A stretch of DNA of 64,000 nucleotides from DASSQJ01 sp963730165 (GTDB lineage: Bacteria; Actinomycetota; Actinomycetes; Actinomycetales; Dermatophilaceae): assembly GCA_963730165.1 (NCBI GenBank), contig CAVSQS010000002.1, positions 496,001 to 560,000 on the forward strand. The letters are read 5' to 3'. This document shows, piece by piece, positions 43,225 to 51,957 of the stretch. The first letter of the stretch is position 1. Each line of letters starts with the position of its first letter. The position numbers were made by a program, and so were the translations under genes. The notes under the pieces are model-generated. The model searched no databases, was not told the DNA's origin, and saw nothing but the letters and a program-made list of their open reading frames with translations.

Positions 43225-44423
43225 CCGACACCACGACCGAGCGCACCGCCGCCGGCCCCGATGCCGACGTCCTCGTCGACGCCCGGGGGGTCAAGGTCCA
43301 CTTCCCGATCAAGCGGGGCGTCATCTTCGACAAGGTCGTCGGCCACGTCTACGCCGTCGACGGGGTCGACCTCCAGGTCCGTCGCGGTGAGACCTACGGC
43401 CTGGTCGGCGAGTCGGGCTGTGGCAAGTCGACGCTCGGCAAGGCCATCCTCGGCCTGGAACCCCCCACCGACGGGAGCGTCACCATCGACGGCGTCGACG
43501 TGGCCTCGCTGAGCGGGGCGGCCCTGCGCGCCCGCCGCAAGGACTTCCAGATGGTCTTCCAGGACCCGATGAGCAGTCTCGACCCGCGCCAGTCGGTCGA
43601 GTCGCTCCTCGTCGAGGGGATGCGAGCGCACGGCCTGGCCTCGGACGAGAAGAAGACCGCGGCCCGTCTGCGCCAGCTGCTCGCCGACGTCGGGCTGCCC
43701 GCCGCGGCGCTGAAGAAGTACCCGCACGAGTTCTCCGGCGGGCAGCGGCAGCGCATCGGCATCGCGCGGGCGCTGTCGGTCGAGCCGAAGCTCATCGTCG
43801 CCGACGAGCCGGTGAGCGCCCTCGACGTGTCCGTGCAGGCCCAGGTCATCAACCTCCTCGAGAAGCTCCAGGAGGAGTACGGGCTCACCTACCTCGTCGT
43901 CGCACACGACCTCGCCGTCGTCCGCCACATCAGCGACCGGATCGGCGTCATGTACCTCGGCGGGCTCGTCGAGGAGGCCGGCGCCGACGACCTCTACGAC
44001 AATCCGCTGCACCCCTACACGCGGGCCCTGCTCTCGGCCGTGCCGGTGCCCGACCCCACGGTCGAGGACTCTCGCGAGCAGATCCTCCTCGTCGGTGACC
44101 TCCCCTCCCCCTCGCACCCGCCGCCGGGGTGCCGCTTCCACACCCGCTGCCCCTGGCGCCAGGAGACCCGCTGCGACGACGAGCGGCCCCGGCTGCGGGT
44201 CGTCGACGTGCCGGGGGTCCCGGACACCCACCGGGTGGCCTGCCACTGGGCCGAGGAGATCGCGAACGGGCAGATCCGGCCCCACCACGTCGCGCCGACC
44301 GCCACCGCCCAGGAGGACTTCGGCGAGGACGACTCCGACTTCTTCGGGTCGCAGTCGGTGGCCGAGGCCGAGGCGATGGCGCGGCACACCGAGCACCAGG
44401 GCGGCGGCGGCCCGGGCTTCTGA
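43221..44423 (+). CDS. ABC importer ATPase, DppF type
   Basis: A 400-residue ATPase with Walker A GESGCGKST, signature FSGGQRQRIGIARAL, Walker B LIVADEPVSALD and H-loop VAHDLAVVRH. The C-terminal domain has GCRFHTRCPWRQETRC, the Cys-bearing DppF/OppF motif. The tail of about 50 residues (from IANGQIRPHHVAPTA to the end) exceeds the family core and is acidic and Gly-rich. It is the last gene of the importer; a weak hairpin (GAGCCG/CGGCTC) follows the stop. Confidence 0.93.
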   Translation: MTDTTTERTAAGPDADVLVDARGVKVHFPIKRGVIFDKVVGHVYAVDGVDLQVRRGETYGLVGESGCGKSTLGKAILGLEPPTDGSVTIDGVDVASLSGAALRARRKDFQMVFQDPMSSLDPRQSVESLLVEGMRAHGLASDEKKTAARLRQLLADVGLPAAALKKYPHEFSGGQRQRIGIARALSVEPKLIVADEPVSALDVSVQAQVINLLEKLQEEYGLTYLVVAHDLAVVRHISDRIGVMYLGGLVEEAGADDLYDNPLHPYTRALLSAVPVPDPTVEDSREQILLVGDLPSPSHPPPGCRFHTRCPWRQETRCDDERPRLRVVDVPGVPDTHRVACHWAEEIANGQIRPHHVAPTATAQEDFGEDDSDFFGSQSVAEAEAMARHTEHQGGGGPGF

Positions 44424-44569
44424 GCCGACCCCTCGCGGCTCATGCGCCGCCGGGCCGCCCTGTGCTCGCACCCGGCCGACGACGTGGCCGGTCCGGCGCA
44501 CGCGCGCGACGGGAGCCGGGGTGGCCGGCCGGGTCGGGGACGGTGCAAGACAGTGGTTGGATGGTCCGC

Positions 44570-44875
44570 ATGAGTCGACTCCTCACCGATGACGAGGTCA
44601 CCCGCCAGCTCGCCGACCTTCCCGGATGGTCCCGCGACGGTGACGCGCTCGTCGCGACCGTCGAGGCCCCCGACTTCCCGTCAGCGATCCGCATCGTCGA
44701 CGCCGTGGCCGAGGAGGCCGAGCGGATGAACCACCACCCGGACATCGACATCCGGTGGCGGACGACCCGCTGGCTGCTGACGACGCACGACGCGGGCGGG
44801 CTCACCCAGCTCGACGTCGAGCTGGCCCACCGCATCAACGAGGCGGCGCGCGCCGAGGGGGTCGAGCTCGGGTGA
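44570..44875 (+). CDS. 4a-hydroxytetrahydrobiopterin dehydratase
   Basis: A 101-residue pterin-4a-carbinolamine dehydratase with the active-site pattern EAERMNHHPDIDIRW (the catalytic histidines) and VELAHRINEAA. It dehydrates 4a-hydroxytetrahydropterin after aromatic amino acid hydroxylase turnover, or has a more general pterin role in actinobacteria. ATG 44561 and 44570 are in frame; the second gives the usual family N-terminus (RLLTDDEV). The stop overlaps the start of the VIT1-type gene (GTGA). Confidence 0.88.
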   Translation: MSRLLTDDEVTRQLADLPGWSRDGDALVATVEAPDFPSAIRIVDAVAEEAERMNHHPDIDIRWRTTRWLLTTHDAGGLTQLDVELAHRINEAARAEGVELG

Positions 44876-45630
44876 GCGAGAACGCACCCGACCGGCCCGG
44901 CCCGCCCCCCGACGCGCCCGCGGCCGAGGCCCACCCGCACGAGCCCCACGACCGGAACTTCGGCAGCCGACTGAACTGGCTCCGCGCCGGCGTCCTCGGC
45001 GCCAACGACGGCATCGTCTCCACCGCCGGCCTCGTCATCGGCGTCGCCGCCGCGACGACGAACCGGGGCGCGATCCTCACCGCGGGCCTGGCCGGGCTCG
45101 CCGCCGGGGCGATGAGCATGGCCGTCGGCGAGTACGTCTCCGTCAGCACCCAACGCGACAGCGAACGGGCCCTCATCGCCAAGGAGGTCCGCGAGCTGGA
45201 GGAGATGCCCGAGGAGGAGCTCGCCGAGCTCACCCAGCTCTACCGGGCCAAGGGCCTCTCCCCGGACCTCGCCCACCGTGTCGCGGTCGAGCTGACCGAG
45301 CACGACGCGCTGGGGGCCCACGCCGAGGCGGAGCTCGGCATCGACCCCGACAACCTCACCAACCCGTGGCACGCGGCGTGGGCCTCGATGCTCGCGTTCA
45401 CCGTCGGTGCGCTGCTGCCCCTGCTCGCCATCGTGCTGCCCGGCGCCTCCGCCCGGGTACCGGTCACGGTCGTCGCGGTGGTCCTGGCGCTGGCCGTCAC
45501 CGGGTGGATCAGCGCCCGGCTGGGCGACGCCTCCGCGCGCAAGGCGACGCTCCGGGTCGTCACCGGTGGCCTGATCGCGATGGCCGTCACCTATGCCATC
45601 GGCTCCCTCGTCGGCACCCAGGTGGGGTGA
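44872..45630 (+). CDS. VIT1/CCC1-family transporter (Fe2+/Mn2+)
   Basis: A 252-residue membrane protein of the vacuolar iron transporter family. Motif GVLGANDGIVSTAGLVIGVAAA in the first helix and MSMAVGEYVSVSTQRDSERALI in the second are diagnostic. A cytosolic acidic metal-binding helix region (RELEEMPEEELAELTQLYR) and a C-terminal three-helix part follow. The family moves Fe2+ or Mn2+, probably as an exporter in bacteria. A His-rich N-terminus (AHPHEPHDRN) may bind metal. GTG 44872 overlaps the upstream stop; the next gene overlaps by one base. Confidence 0.92.
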   Translation: MSENAPDRPGPPPDAPAAEAHPHEPHDRNFGSRLNWLRAGVLGANDGIVSTAGLVIGVAAATTNRGAILTAGLAGLAAGAMSMAVGEYVSVSTQRDSERALIAKEVRELEEMPEEELAELTQLYRAKGLSPDLAHRVAVELTEHDALGAHAEAELGIDPDNLTNPWHAAWASMLAFTVGALLPLLAIVLPGASARVPVTVVAVVLALAVTGWISARLGDASARKATLRVVTGGLIAMAVTYAIGSLVGTQVG

Positions 45631-46376
45631 TGCGGCGACTCCTCGTCATCCAGCACGAGCCGGACGCCCCCGCCGCCTGGCTCGGCGAGTGGTGGGAGGA
45701 GGACGGCCTCGTCCTCGACGTGGTGCGGGGCGACCTCGGCGAGCCCGTGCCCGACCGGCTCGAACACGACGGGCTCGTCGTGCTGGGCGGCGCCATGGGG
45801 GCGAACGACGACGCCGAGCACCCCTGGCTCGTCCCGACCAAGGCACTCGTCCGGGATGCCGTCGGCCGCGCGGTCCCGGTCCTCGGGGTGTGCCTCGGCC
45901 ACCAGCTCGCCGCCGTCGCCCTCGGGGGGCGCGCCGAGCGGAACCCCACGGGGCGCACCCTGGGCATCGTCCCGGTACGGCTGACGGACGCGGGCGAGAA
46001 CGACCCCCTGCTCGGCGGGCTCGGCGGGCTGCCGGCCGTGCACTACAACGACGACGTCGTGTCGACGACACCCCCGGGCGCCGCGGTCCTCGCCCGCCTC
46101 CCCGACGGGATGCCGCAGGCGCTGCGCCTCGGCGAGCAAGCCTGGGGTGTCCAGTTCCACCCCGAGACCCCGCCCGCGGTGTTCGAGGCCTGGTTGCGCG
46201 CCGAGGCCCCCGACGGCCTCAACCGGGAGGAGCAGTCGGCGCTCGACGCCGTGACGGCCGCGGAGGAGGCGCTCCGCACGGCGTGGCGACCGCTCGCCGA
46301 GCGCTTCGCTGCGCTGGTCAGCGCGCCGGCATCGCCTGGATCACGTCCGCGGGGCGACGCGGTCGCGCCGGCGTAG
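45630..46376 (+). CDS. class I glutamine amidotransferase
   Basis: A 248-residue stand-alone GATase1 protein resembling GMP-synthase amidotransferase-type proteins. The nucleophile is in GVCLGHQLA (Cys about 87) and the catalytic His-Glu in VQFHPE (about 174-177). It may hydrolyse glutamine for a partner, or use a gamma-glutamyl substrate; no partner is evident. ATG 45630 is the last base of the VIT1 stop, so it is coupled. The C-terminal 60 residues are helical and not part of the core domain. Confidence 0.85.
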   Translation: MRRLLVIQHEPDAPAAWLGEWWEEDGLVLDVVRGDLGEPVPDRLEHDGLVVLGGAMGANDDAEHPWLVPTKALVRDAVGRAVPVLGVCLGHQLAAVALGGRAERNPTGRTLGIVPVRLTDAGENDPLLGGLGGLPAVHYNDDVVSTTPPGAAVLARLPDGMPQALRLGEQAWGVQFHPETPPAVFEAWLRAEAPDGLNREEQSALDAVTAAEEALRTAWRPLAERFAALVSAPASPGSRPRGDAVAPA

Positions 46377-46433
46377 CCTTCAGGTGGCGGGTCCCGCACC
46401 CGGCGGTCGACCTCAGCCGCGACGGAGAACGCC

Positions 46434-47786
46434 ATGAGCGCACCGGCCTCCGCGGCACCACGTCAGCGCGTCGTCATCCTCGGCGCAGCGGGCCGCGACT
46501 TCCACCACTTCAACGTCGTGTACCGCGACGACCCGCACGTCGAGGTCGTCGCGTTCACCGCGACGCAGATCCCCGACATCGAGGGGCGGACCTACCCTCC
46601 CGAGCTCGCCGGCCCCCTCTACCCCGAGGGCATCCCCATCGTCGACGAGGCCGAGCTCGAGCGGCTCGTCGCCGAGGACCGGGTCGAGACCGTCGTGCTC
46701 GCGTACTCCGACCTGTCGCACGCCGCGGTGATGCACCTCGCCTCGCGCGCGGTCGCCGCGGGGGCCGACTTCCTCGTGCCGGGGGCCCGGGGGTCGACCC
46801 TCGTCTCCACCCGACCGGTCGTCGCGGTGACGGCGGTGCGGACCGGCGTCGGCAAGAGCCAGACGACCCGCTACGTCGCCCGACTGCTCCAGGACCTCGG
46901 CCAGCGCGTCGTCGCGGTGCGACACCCGATGCCGTACGGCGACCTCGCGGCGCAGGCGGTCCAGCGCTTCGCGACGCTCGAGGACCTCGACCGGCACCAC
47001 TGCACCATCGAGGAGCGCGAGGAGTACGAGCCGCACATCGAGGCCGGCGTCGTCGTCTACGCCGGGGTCGACTACGCCCGCATCCTCCACGAGGCCGAGG
47101 CGGAGGCCGACGTCGTCCTCTGGGACGGCGGCAACAACGACATCCCGTTCTACGCGCCCGAGCTGCACCTGGTCCTGCTCGACCCGCTCCGCCCGGGCGA
47201 CGAGCTGGGCTACCACCCCGGGGAGGCGAACCTGCGGATGGCCGACCTCGTCCTCGTCGCCAAGTGCGACTCGGCCCGGAACGAGGACATCGAGGCGGTC
47301 GAGGCCTCGGCGCGCGCGGTCAACCCCGGGGCGCGGGTGATCCGGTGCGACAGCCCGGTGACGGTCGAGGACCCCGATGCGGTCGCGGGGCGTCGCGTCG
47401 TGGTCGTCGAGGACGGCCCGACCCTGACCCACGGCTCGATGTCCTTCGGCGCCGGGGTCGTCGGCGCCCGCCAGGCCGGCGCCGCGGACGTCGTCGACCC
47501 CGCCCCGTTCGCCGTCGGCTCCATCGCCGGCGTCTACGAGCGGTACCCGAACGCGCGCGGCATCCTCCCGGCGATGGGGTACGGCGAGGCCCAGACGCGC
47601 GACCTCGAGGCGACGATCCGGGCGATGCTGGCCGCGGACGCCGTCGACGCGGTCGTCGCCGGCACCCCGGTTGACCTGCGCCGCGTCATCGACGTCGACG
47701 CCCCGGTCGTCCGGGCACGCTACGCCCTGAGCGAGCGGGAGCCGGGTGGCATCGGCTCCGCCCTGCGGGAGGCGCTCGGGCTCTGA
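46434..47786 (+). CDS. cyclic 2,3-diphosphoglycerate synthetase-like protein
   Basis: A 450-residue protein. Residues 10-110 form a Rossmann-like domain (RVVILGAAGRDFHHFNVVYRD), a P-loop domain follows with VTAVRTGVGKSQTTRYV (about 132-148) and DVVLWDGGNNDIPFY, and KCDSARNEDIE resembles an NKxD base-recognition motif. The similarity is to the archaeal cyclic 2,3-diphosphoglycerate synthetase family, but the product of bacterial members is not established. It lies 57 bases after the amidotransferase gene; SD-like GGAGAA precedes ATG 46434. No metabolic neighbour explains it. Confidence 0.8.
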   Translation: MSAPASAAPRQRVVILGAAGRDFHHFNVVYRDDPHVEVVAFTATQIPDIEGRTYPPELAGPLYPEGIPIVDEAELERLVAEDRVETVVLAYSDLSHAAVMHLASRAVAAGADFLVPGARGSTLVSTRPVVAVTAVRTGVGKSQTTRYVARLLQDLGQRVVAVRHPMPYGDLAAQAVQRFATLEDLDRHHCTIEEREEYEPHIEAGVVVYAGVDYARILHEAEAEADVVLWDGGNNDIPFYAPELHLVLLDPLRPGDELGYHPGEANLRMADLVLVAKCDSARNEDIEAVEASARAVNPGARVIRCDSPVTVEDPDAVAGRRVVVVEDGPTLTHGSMSFGAGVVGARQAGAADVVDPAPFAVGSIAGVYERYPNARGILPAMGYGEAQTRDLEATIRAMLAADAVDAVVAGTPVDLRRVIDVDAPVVRARYALSEREPGGIGSALREALGL

Positions 47787-47805
47787 CGATCCCATCCCCC
47801 CTCTC

Positions 47806-47819
47806 GCTACGGCGCAGTA
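47806..47819. repeat. single copy of the GCTACGsCGCAGTA motif
   Basis: GCTACGGCGCAGTA differs by one base from the arm of the inverted repeat at 48699-48746. It lies at the downstream edge of the pseudogene, 20 bases after the preceding gene. Confidence 0.7.
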
Positions 47820-48574
47820 GGTGCGGTGATCACGACAGCTCCTGCGTCGCAGGTGGCGTCGCGGCCGACGGGCTGCTCGTGATCCGGTCGCCCGGAGTGC
47901 ACCTCGTGGCGGGGCGTGGCCCGTACGGCCGGCCGCGGCCGGCCGCGCGCAGCACGGTAGGTGGCCTCGAACGTGCCCCTTGGCGGTGGTGGCGGTGCGA
48001 GTGGACCATCACCGCCATGCCGACCGACGTCGTCGAGCCAGGCATCCGGCGTCGTCAACCGGTGCCCGGACTCGGTCACGAGCTCGGGGTCGGCCCACGC
48101 CCGCGGCAGCACGGTCGAGGTTGTCATGAGCTCGAGCAGACGGACCTCGGGGACCGACCAGGCCCCCGAGGCGGCCGCGGCGAGCGCGTCCTGCAGGCAG
48201 GCGCTGTCGCGGGTGCGGAGACGGTGCACCCACTCGGCGACGTCCTCGAGCGTGGCGAGCCGGCGCTGGACCACCTCGATGAGGATGGCGGTGCGCACGT
48301 CGGGGCTGCGGTGACGCCGTACCACCGCGCCGCGGTCGCGCCGGCGAGGACGGACCGGGGCCCGGCCCACATCAGCCCGGCGACGAGGACCTGCTCCGCG
48401 CTCGGCACGTCGTGCCCCACGAGGTAGACGGACGGCAGCACGACCCGCCACCGGCGACCGGCGTTCCACCGGACGGCTGCCGGGGGTGAGCCCTCCGTCG
48501 AGGAGCTGGCTTCGGGTCAGGACGCCGAGCTGGTGGGTGCGGGTCGCACGCAGGGACGGTGGGAGCTCGCTCAT
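47820..48574 (-). pseudogene. AbiEi/DUF559-like protein gene, degraded by frameshifts and a deletion
   Basis: On the minus strand the normal start MSELPPSLRATRTHQLGVLTRSQLL (a helix-turn-helix pattern) runs to about 48480, then the sense jumps frame to AVRWNAGRRWRVVLPSVYLVGHD and GATAARWYGVTAA. At about 48300 it returns to the first frame with DVRTAILIEVVQRRLATLEDVAEW, WSVPEVRLLELM and LTTPDAWLDDVG; the middle portion seems deleted. Near 48020 another shift gives GMAVMVHSHRHH. Together this spells a decayed member of the family of HTH proteins with a DUF559-type C-terminus, often annotated as AbiEi antitoxins. Confidence 0.75.
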
Positions 48575-48698
48575 GTTGGGGAGCGTGCCCGCGTCGGGCG
48601 CGCGGTGCGTCCGGCGTCCCGGACCCTGTGAACGGGCGAGCGCGACCCGCCGGCCTGTGGACGACGCAGCCCCTGCCACGGGTCGCTCCGGTCCCCGC

Positions 48699-48746
48699 GC
48701 TACGCCGCAGTACGCGTCGCGATCGCAACGCCTACTGCGGCGTAGC
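48699..48746. repeat. 14-bp inverted repeat with 20-bp loop
   Basis: GCTACGCCGCAGTA (48699-48712) and its perfect complement (48733-48746) flank a 20-base centre that holds the palindrome GCGATCGC. It lies upstream of the pseudogene start, and a near-identical arm lies on the other side (47806-47819). Confidence 0.85.
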
Positions 48747-48845
48747 CGGAGAACTCGAGGCCTGGGAGGTGGCGGGGGCCAAGTGGCGGGGGCCGGGAGC
48801 GGCGGGGGCGGGAGCGGGCGACGCAGGCGTCGCTCAGATGCCCGG

Positions 48846-50978
48846 TCAGCGGCCCCGGAGGGCGTCGAAGAGCACCTCGGCGAGGTCGGCCTCCCGGATG
48901 TCGTCGAGGTCGAGCGGGTGCCCCTCCGGGCCGGCGAGCGGGAGGCGCCAGTTGGGGTACTCGTCGTTCGTCCCGGGCTGGTTGATGGCCCGGCGGTCAC
49001 CGACGAGGTCGGGCAGCGCGACGGCCAGCATCCGGCTCGGCGAGAGCGCGAGCCAGCGGTGCAGCGCGACGAGTGTGGCGTCCAGACCCGCGGCGGGCTC
49101 GAGCAGGCCGCGCTGGACGAGGACGTCGCGCACCCGGTTGATCGCTGCCTGCTCGACGGCCCGCTCCTCCTCGACCGGACGGGTGAGCAGCCCGAGCTGC
49201 TCGCGCACGGCCACGTGCTCGAGGGTGAGGTACCCCGCGGAGGGGGGCAGGTCGTGGGTCGTCACGGAGGCGAGACACAGTTCGCGGTAGTGCTCCGGGG
49301 GCTTGGGCCGGTCCTCCTCCCACTCGAACCAGAGGATGCTCGTGCCGACGAGCCCGCGCTCGACCATGTAGTCGCGCACGTTGGGCGCGACGACGCCGAG
49401 GTCCTCGCCGACGACGACCGCACCCGCGCGCTGCGCCTCGAGGACGAGGATGCCGAGCAGCGCCTCGTGGTCGTAGTACACGTAGGTGCCGTCGGCCGGT
49501 GTGCCCCCGACGGGGATCCACCAGAGGCGGAAGAGCCCGATGATGTGGTCGACGCGCAGGCCTCCGGAGTCACGGAGGATGGCGCGCACCATGTCGCGGA
49601 AGGGCGCGTAGCCGAGCTCGGCGAGCCGGTCGGGCCGCCACGGCGGCTGGCTCCAGTTCTGCCCCAGCTGGTTGAACTGGTCCGGCGGTGCGCCCACGGT
49701 GACCCCGCGGGCCAGGGCGTCGCCGAGGCCCCAGGCGTCGGCGCCGACCGGGTGCACGCCGACGGCCAGGTCGTGCACGACCCCGAGTGACATCCCCGCC
49801 GTCCGCACCTCCCGCTGCACCGACTCCAGCTGCTGCTCGAGCACCCACTGCAGCCACCGGTGGAAGTCGACGTCGTGGGCGCGCTCGCGCTGGACGGTCG
49901 CCACCTCGGGCGAGGCGGGGTCCCGGTACTCGGGGGGCCACGTCGTGAACGACGGGCCGTGCAGCTCCGCGAGCGTGCACCACGTCGCGAACCGGAGCAG
50001 CCCCTCTCCCTCGCGCGCGCAGAAGTCCTCGAAGGCCTCCCTCCGGCCCGGGGTGAGGCCGGCGTCGAAGACGAGCCGCAGGGCCTCCTTCTTCAGCGCC
50101 CACGCGGCGTCCCGGTCGATGCGGTCCTCGGCGTTGAGCGCCCGCGCCTGCGCGGCGAGCTGGAGCAGGCGTCGGTGGGCGGAGTTCTCGAGGGTGGCGA
50201 CCTCGGGGACGTCCTCGACCCGGAGGTAGAGCGGGTTGACGAACCGGCGGGTCGTCGGCAGGTACGGAGAGGGCTCCATCGGCGCGACCGGCTCGGCGGC
50301 GTGCAGCGGGTTGACGAGGACGAAGTCGGCCTCGTGGGCCGCGGCGGCCCATGACGCGAGGTCGGCGAGGTCGCGCAGGTCGCCCGTGCCCCAGGAGCCG
50401 CCCGAGCGGACCTGGTACAGCTGCGCCATGAGCCCGACGACCCGGCCCGCACGCATCCCGTCGGGCAGCTCGAGGCGCTGCGGGGTGACGACGAGGGTGC
50501 CCGACACCGTCTCGGGGCGCGGGCCGGTGACCTCGACGTCGGCGACGAGCCGGTGCCACCCGAGGGGGAGGTCCCCGGGCAGCTCGAAGGTGGCCTCGCC
50601 GAGGGTGATCCCGTCGACGACGCGGTCGGGGACCCAGCGGTCGACCTGGACGAGGTCGCGCGCGGTGCCGTCCTCGAGCTCGGCCCGGACCCGGATGCCG
50701 GTGCCCGCCGGCACGTGCGTGAGGACGTGCGCGGTCTCCCCGGCCCGGACGACGGTCGACGGGGGCAGCGTCCGGCGCCACGGCCCGTCGACGTGCTCGG
50801 CGAGGGATGCCTCCACCTCGGCGTCGGTCTCGGCCGGGACACCGAGGGCGGCCAGCACCGCACGGATCGAGCCCGCCGACATCGTCAGGTGCTGGCCGAG
50901 CCAGTCCCAGTAGTCGGTCGCGACGCCGTGCGCGGCGGCGAGCTCGGCGAGCCGGGGCGGCAGCGGGAGGTTCGGCAT
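48846..50978 (-). CDS. malQ: 4-alpha-glucanotransferase
   Basis: A 710-residue GH77 amylomaltase of the long actinobacterial form. The N-terminal 170 residues form an extra beta-rich domain, followed by the barrel. Signatures: PYLPTTRRFVNPLYL, GLRVDHIIGLFRLWW (nucleophile Asp), AVVVGEDLGVV (acid Glu) and SVTTHDLPPSAGYL (third Asp). It disproportionates maltodextrins in glycogen/trehalose metabolism. ATG 50978 is 6 nt after CAGGAT; the longer frame upstream is not coding. Confidence 0.93.
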   Translation of the reverse strand: MPNLPLPPRLAELAAAHGVATDYWDWLGQHLTMSAGSIRAVLAALGVPAETDAEVEASLAEHVDGPWRRTLPPSTVVRAGETAHVLTHVPAGTGIRVRAELEDGTARDLVQVDRWVPDRVVDGITLGEATFELPGDLPLGWHRLVADVEVTGPRPETVSGTLVVTPQRLELPDGMRAGRVVGLMAQLYQVRSGGSWGTGDLRDLADLASWAAAAHEADFVLVNPLHAAEPVAPMEPSPYLPTTRRFVNPLYLRVEDVPEVATLENSAHRRLLQLAAQARALNAEDRIDRDAAWALKKEALRLVFDAGLTPGRREAFEDFCAREGEGLLRFATWCTLAELHGPSFTTWPPEYRDPASPEVATVQRERAHDVDFHRWLQWVLEQQLESVQREVRTAGMSLGVVHDLAVGVHPVGADAWGLGDALARGVTVGAPPDQFNQLGQNWSQPPWRPDRLAELGYAPFRDMVRAILRDSGGLRVDHIIGLFRLWWIPVGGTPADGTYVYYDHEALLGILVLEAQRAGAVVVGEDLGVVAPNVRDYMVERGLVGTSILWFEWEEDRPKPPEHYRELCLASVTTHDLPPSAGYLTLEHVAVREQLGLLTRPVEEERAVEQAAINRVRDVLVQRGLLEPAAGLDATLVALHRWLALSPSRMLAVALPDLVGDRRAINQPGTNDEYPNWRLPLAGPEGHPLDLDDIREADLAEVLFDALRGR

Positions 50979-51094
50979 GCGCCCATCCTGCCAACACCCC
51001 CGGGCCGGACGGCCAGCCCCACGCCCGGCCACGTCGCGCGGTCCGCCACCCCCGCGGTTCGGCGGTGTCGGTGGGACCGGGGAGGATGGGTGCC

Positions 51095-51889
51095 GTGCCG
51101 ACGATCGTCTTCCTCCACGCCCACCCCGACGACGAGGCCTCGCAGACCTCCGGGTCGATGGCCCGCGCCGTCGACGAGGGGCATCGCGTCGTGCTCGTCG
51201 TCGCCACCAACGGGGACCACGGGACCGCCCCCGACGACCTCGCCCCCGGCGAGACGGTCGTCGACCGGCGCCGCCGCGAGGGAGACGCCGCTGCGCGCGT
51301 CATCGGAATCCACCGCCTGGTGCGCCTCGGCTACGCCGACTCGGGGATGGCCGGCTGGGAGCAGAACGCGCACGAGGGCGCGTTCGCCACCGCTGACGTC
51401 GAGGAGGCGGCCGCGCTGTTCGCCGCGGTCCTCGACGAGGAGGAGGCCGACGTCGCCGTCGGCTACGACTGGCACGGCGGCTACGGCCATCCCGACCACG
51501 TCCAGGTGCACCGGGTACTGCACCGCGGCGCCGAGCTCGCCGCCCGGCGGCCCCGGGTCCTCGAGGTGACGCTCAACCGCGACCGGATGCGCATGCTCGC
51601 CGAGGCGGCCCGGGCCGCGGGCGAGGAGGTCTTCGACCCGGACGCCCCGATGGACGACGGCAACCCGATGGGCACCCCCGAGGCCGAGATCACCTGGGAG
51701 GTCGACGTCCGCGACCTCGTCGACCGCAAGCGCGCGGCCCTGGCCTGCCACGCGAGCCAGACCAGCGACGTCGGGATGATGCTCGCGATGCCCCCCGAGG
51801 TCTTCGCCTCCGTCTTCGGCTCGGAGTACTACATCGAGCCCGGTCGCCCGCCGGGCATGGCCCGCGGCTGGCCGTTCGGGGAGTCCTGA
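51095..51889 (+). CDS. PIG-L/LmbE-family zinc deacetylase
   Basis: A 264-residue protein with AHPDDE at 9-14 and GYGHPDHVQVH at about 130-140, the zinc and base residues of the family, which includes MshB, Mca and BshB. A second copy of the family, distinct from mshB at 33.5 kb, so it may deacylate another N-acetylated sugar or a mycothiol conjugate. ATG 51086 and GTG 51095 are in frame; GAGGAT ends 7 nt before the GTG, and the GGAGG site is too close to the ATG, so GTG is preferred. It is monocistronic. Confidence 0.87.
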   Translation: MPTIVFLHAHPDDEASQTSGSMARAVDEGHRVVLVVATNGDHGTAPDDLAPGETVVDRRRREGDAAARVIGIHRLVRLGYADSGMAGWEQNAHEGAFATADVEEAAALFAAVLDEEEADVAVGYDWHGGYGHPDHVQVHRVLHRGAELAARRPRVLEVTLNRDRMRMLAEAARAAGEEVFDPDAPMDDGNPMGTPEAEITWEVDVRDLVDRKRAALACHASQTSDVGMMLAMPPEVFASVFGSEYYIEPGRPPGMARGWPFGES

Positions 51890-51957
51890 GCGGAGCCGCC
51901 GGGCCAGCCGCTGCGCGATGCGCGCGCCGGTTGGCCGACCCGGTCTTCGGCCCCTCG

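Noticed and set aside
44424..44569. Terminator or riboswitch after the importer
   Set aside because: Only a six-base stem (GAGCCG/CGGCTC) was found and no known aptamer pattern.
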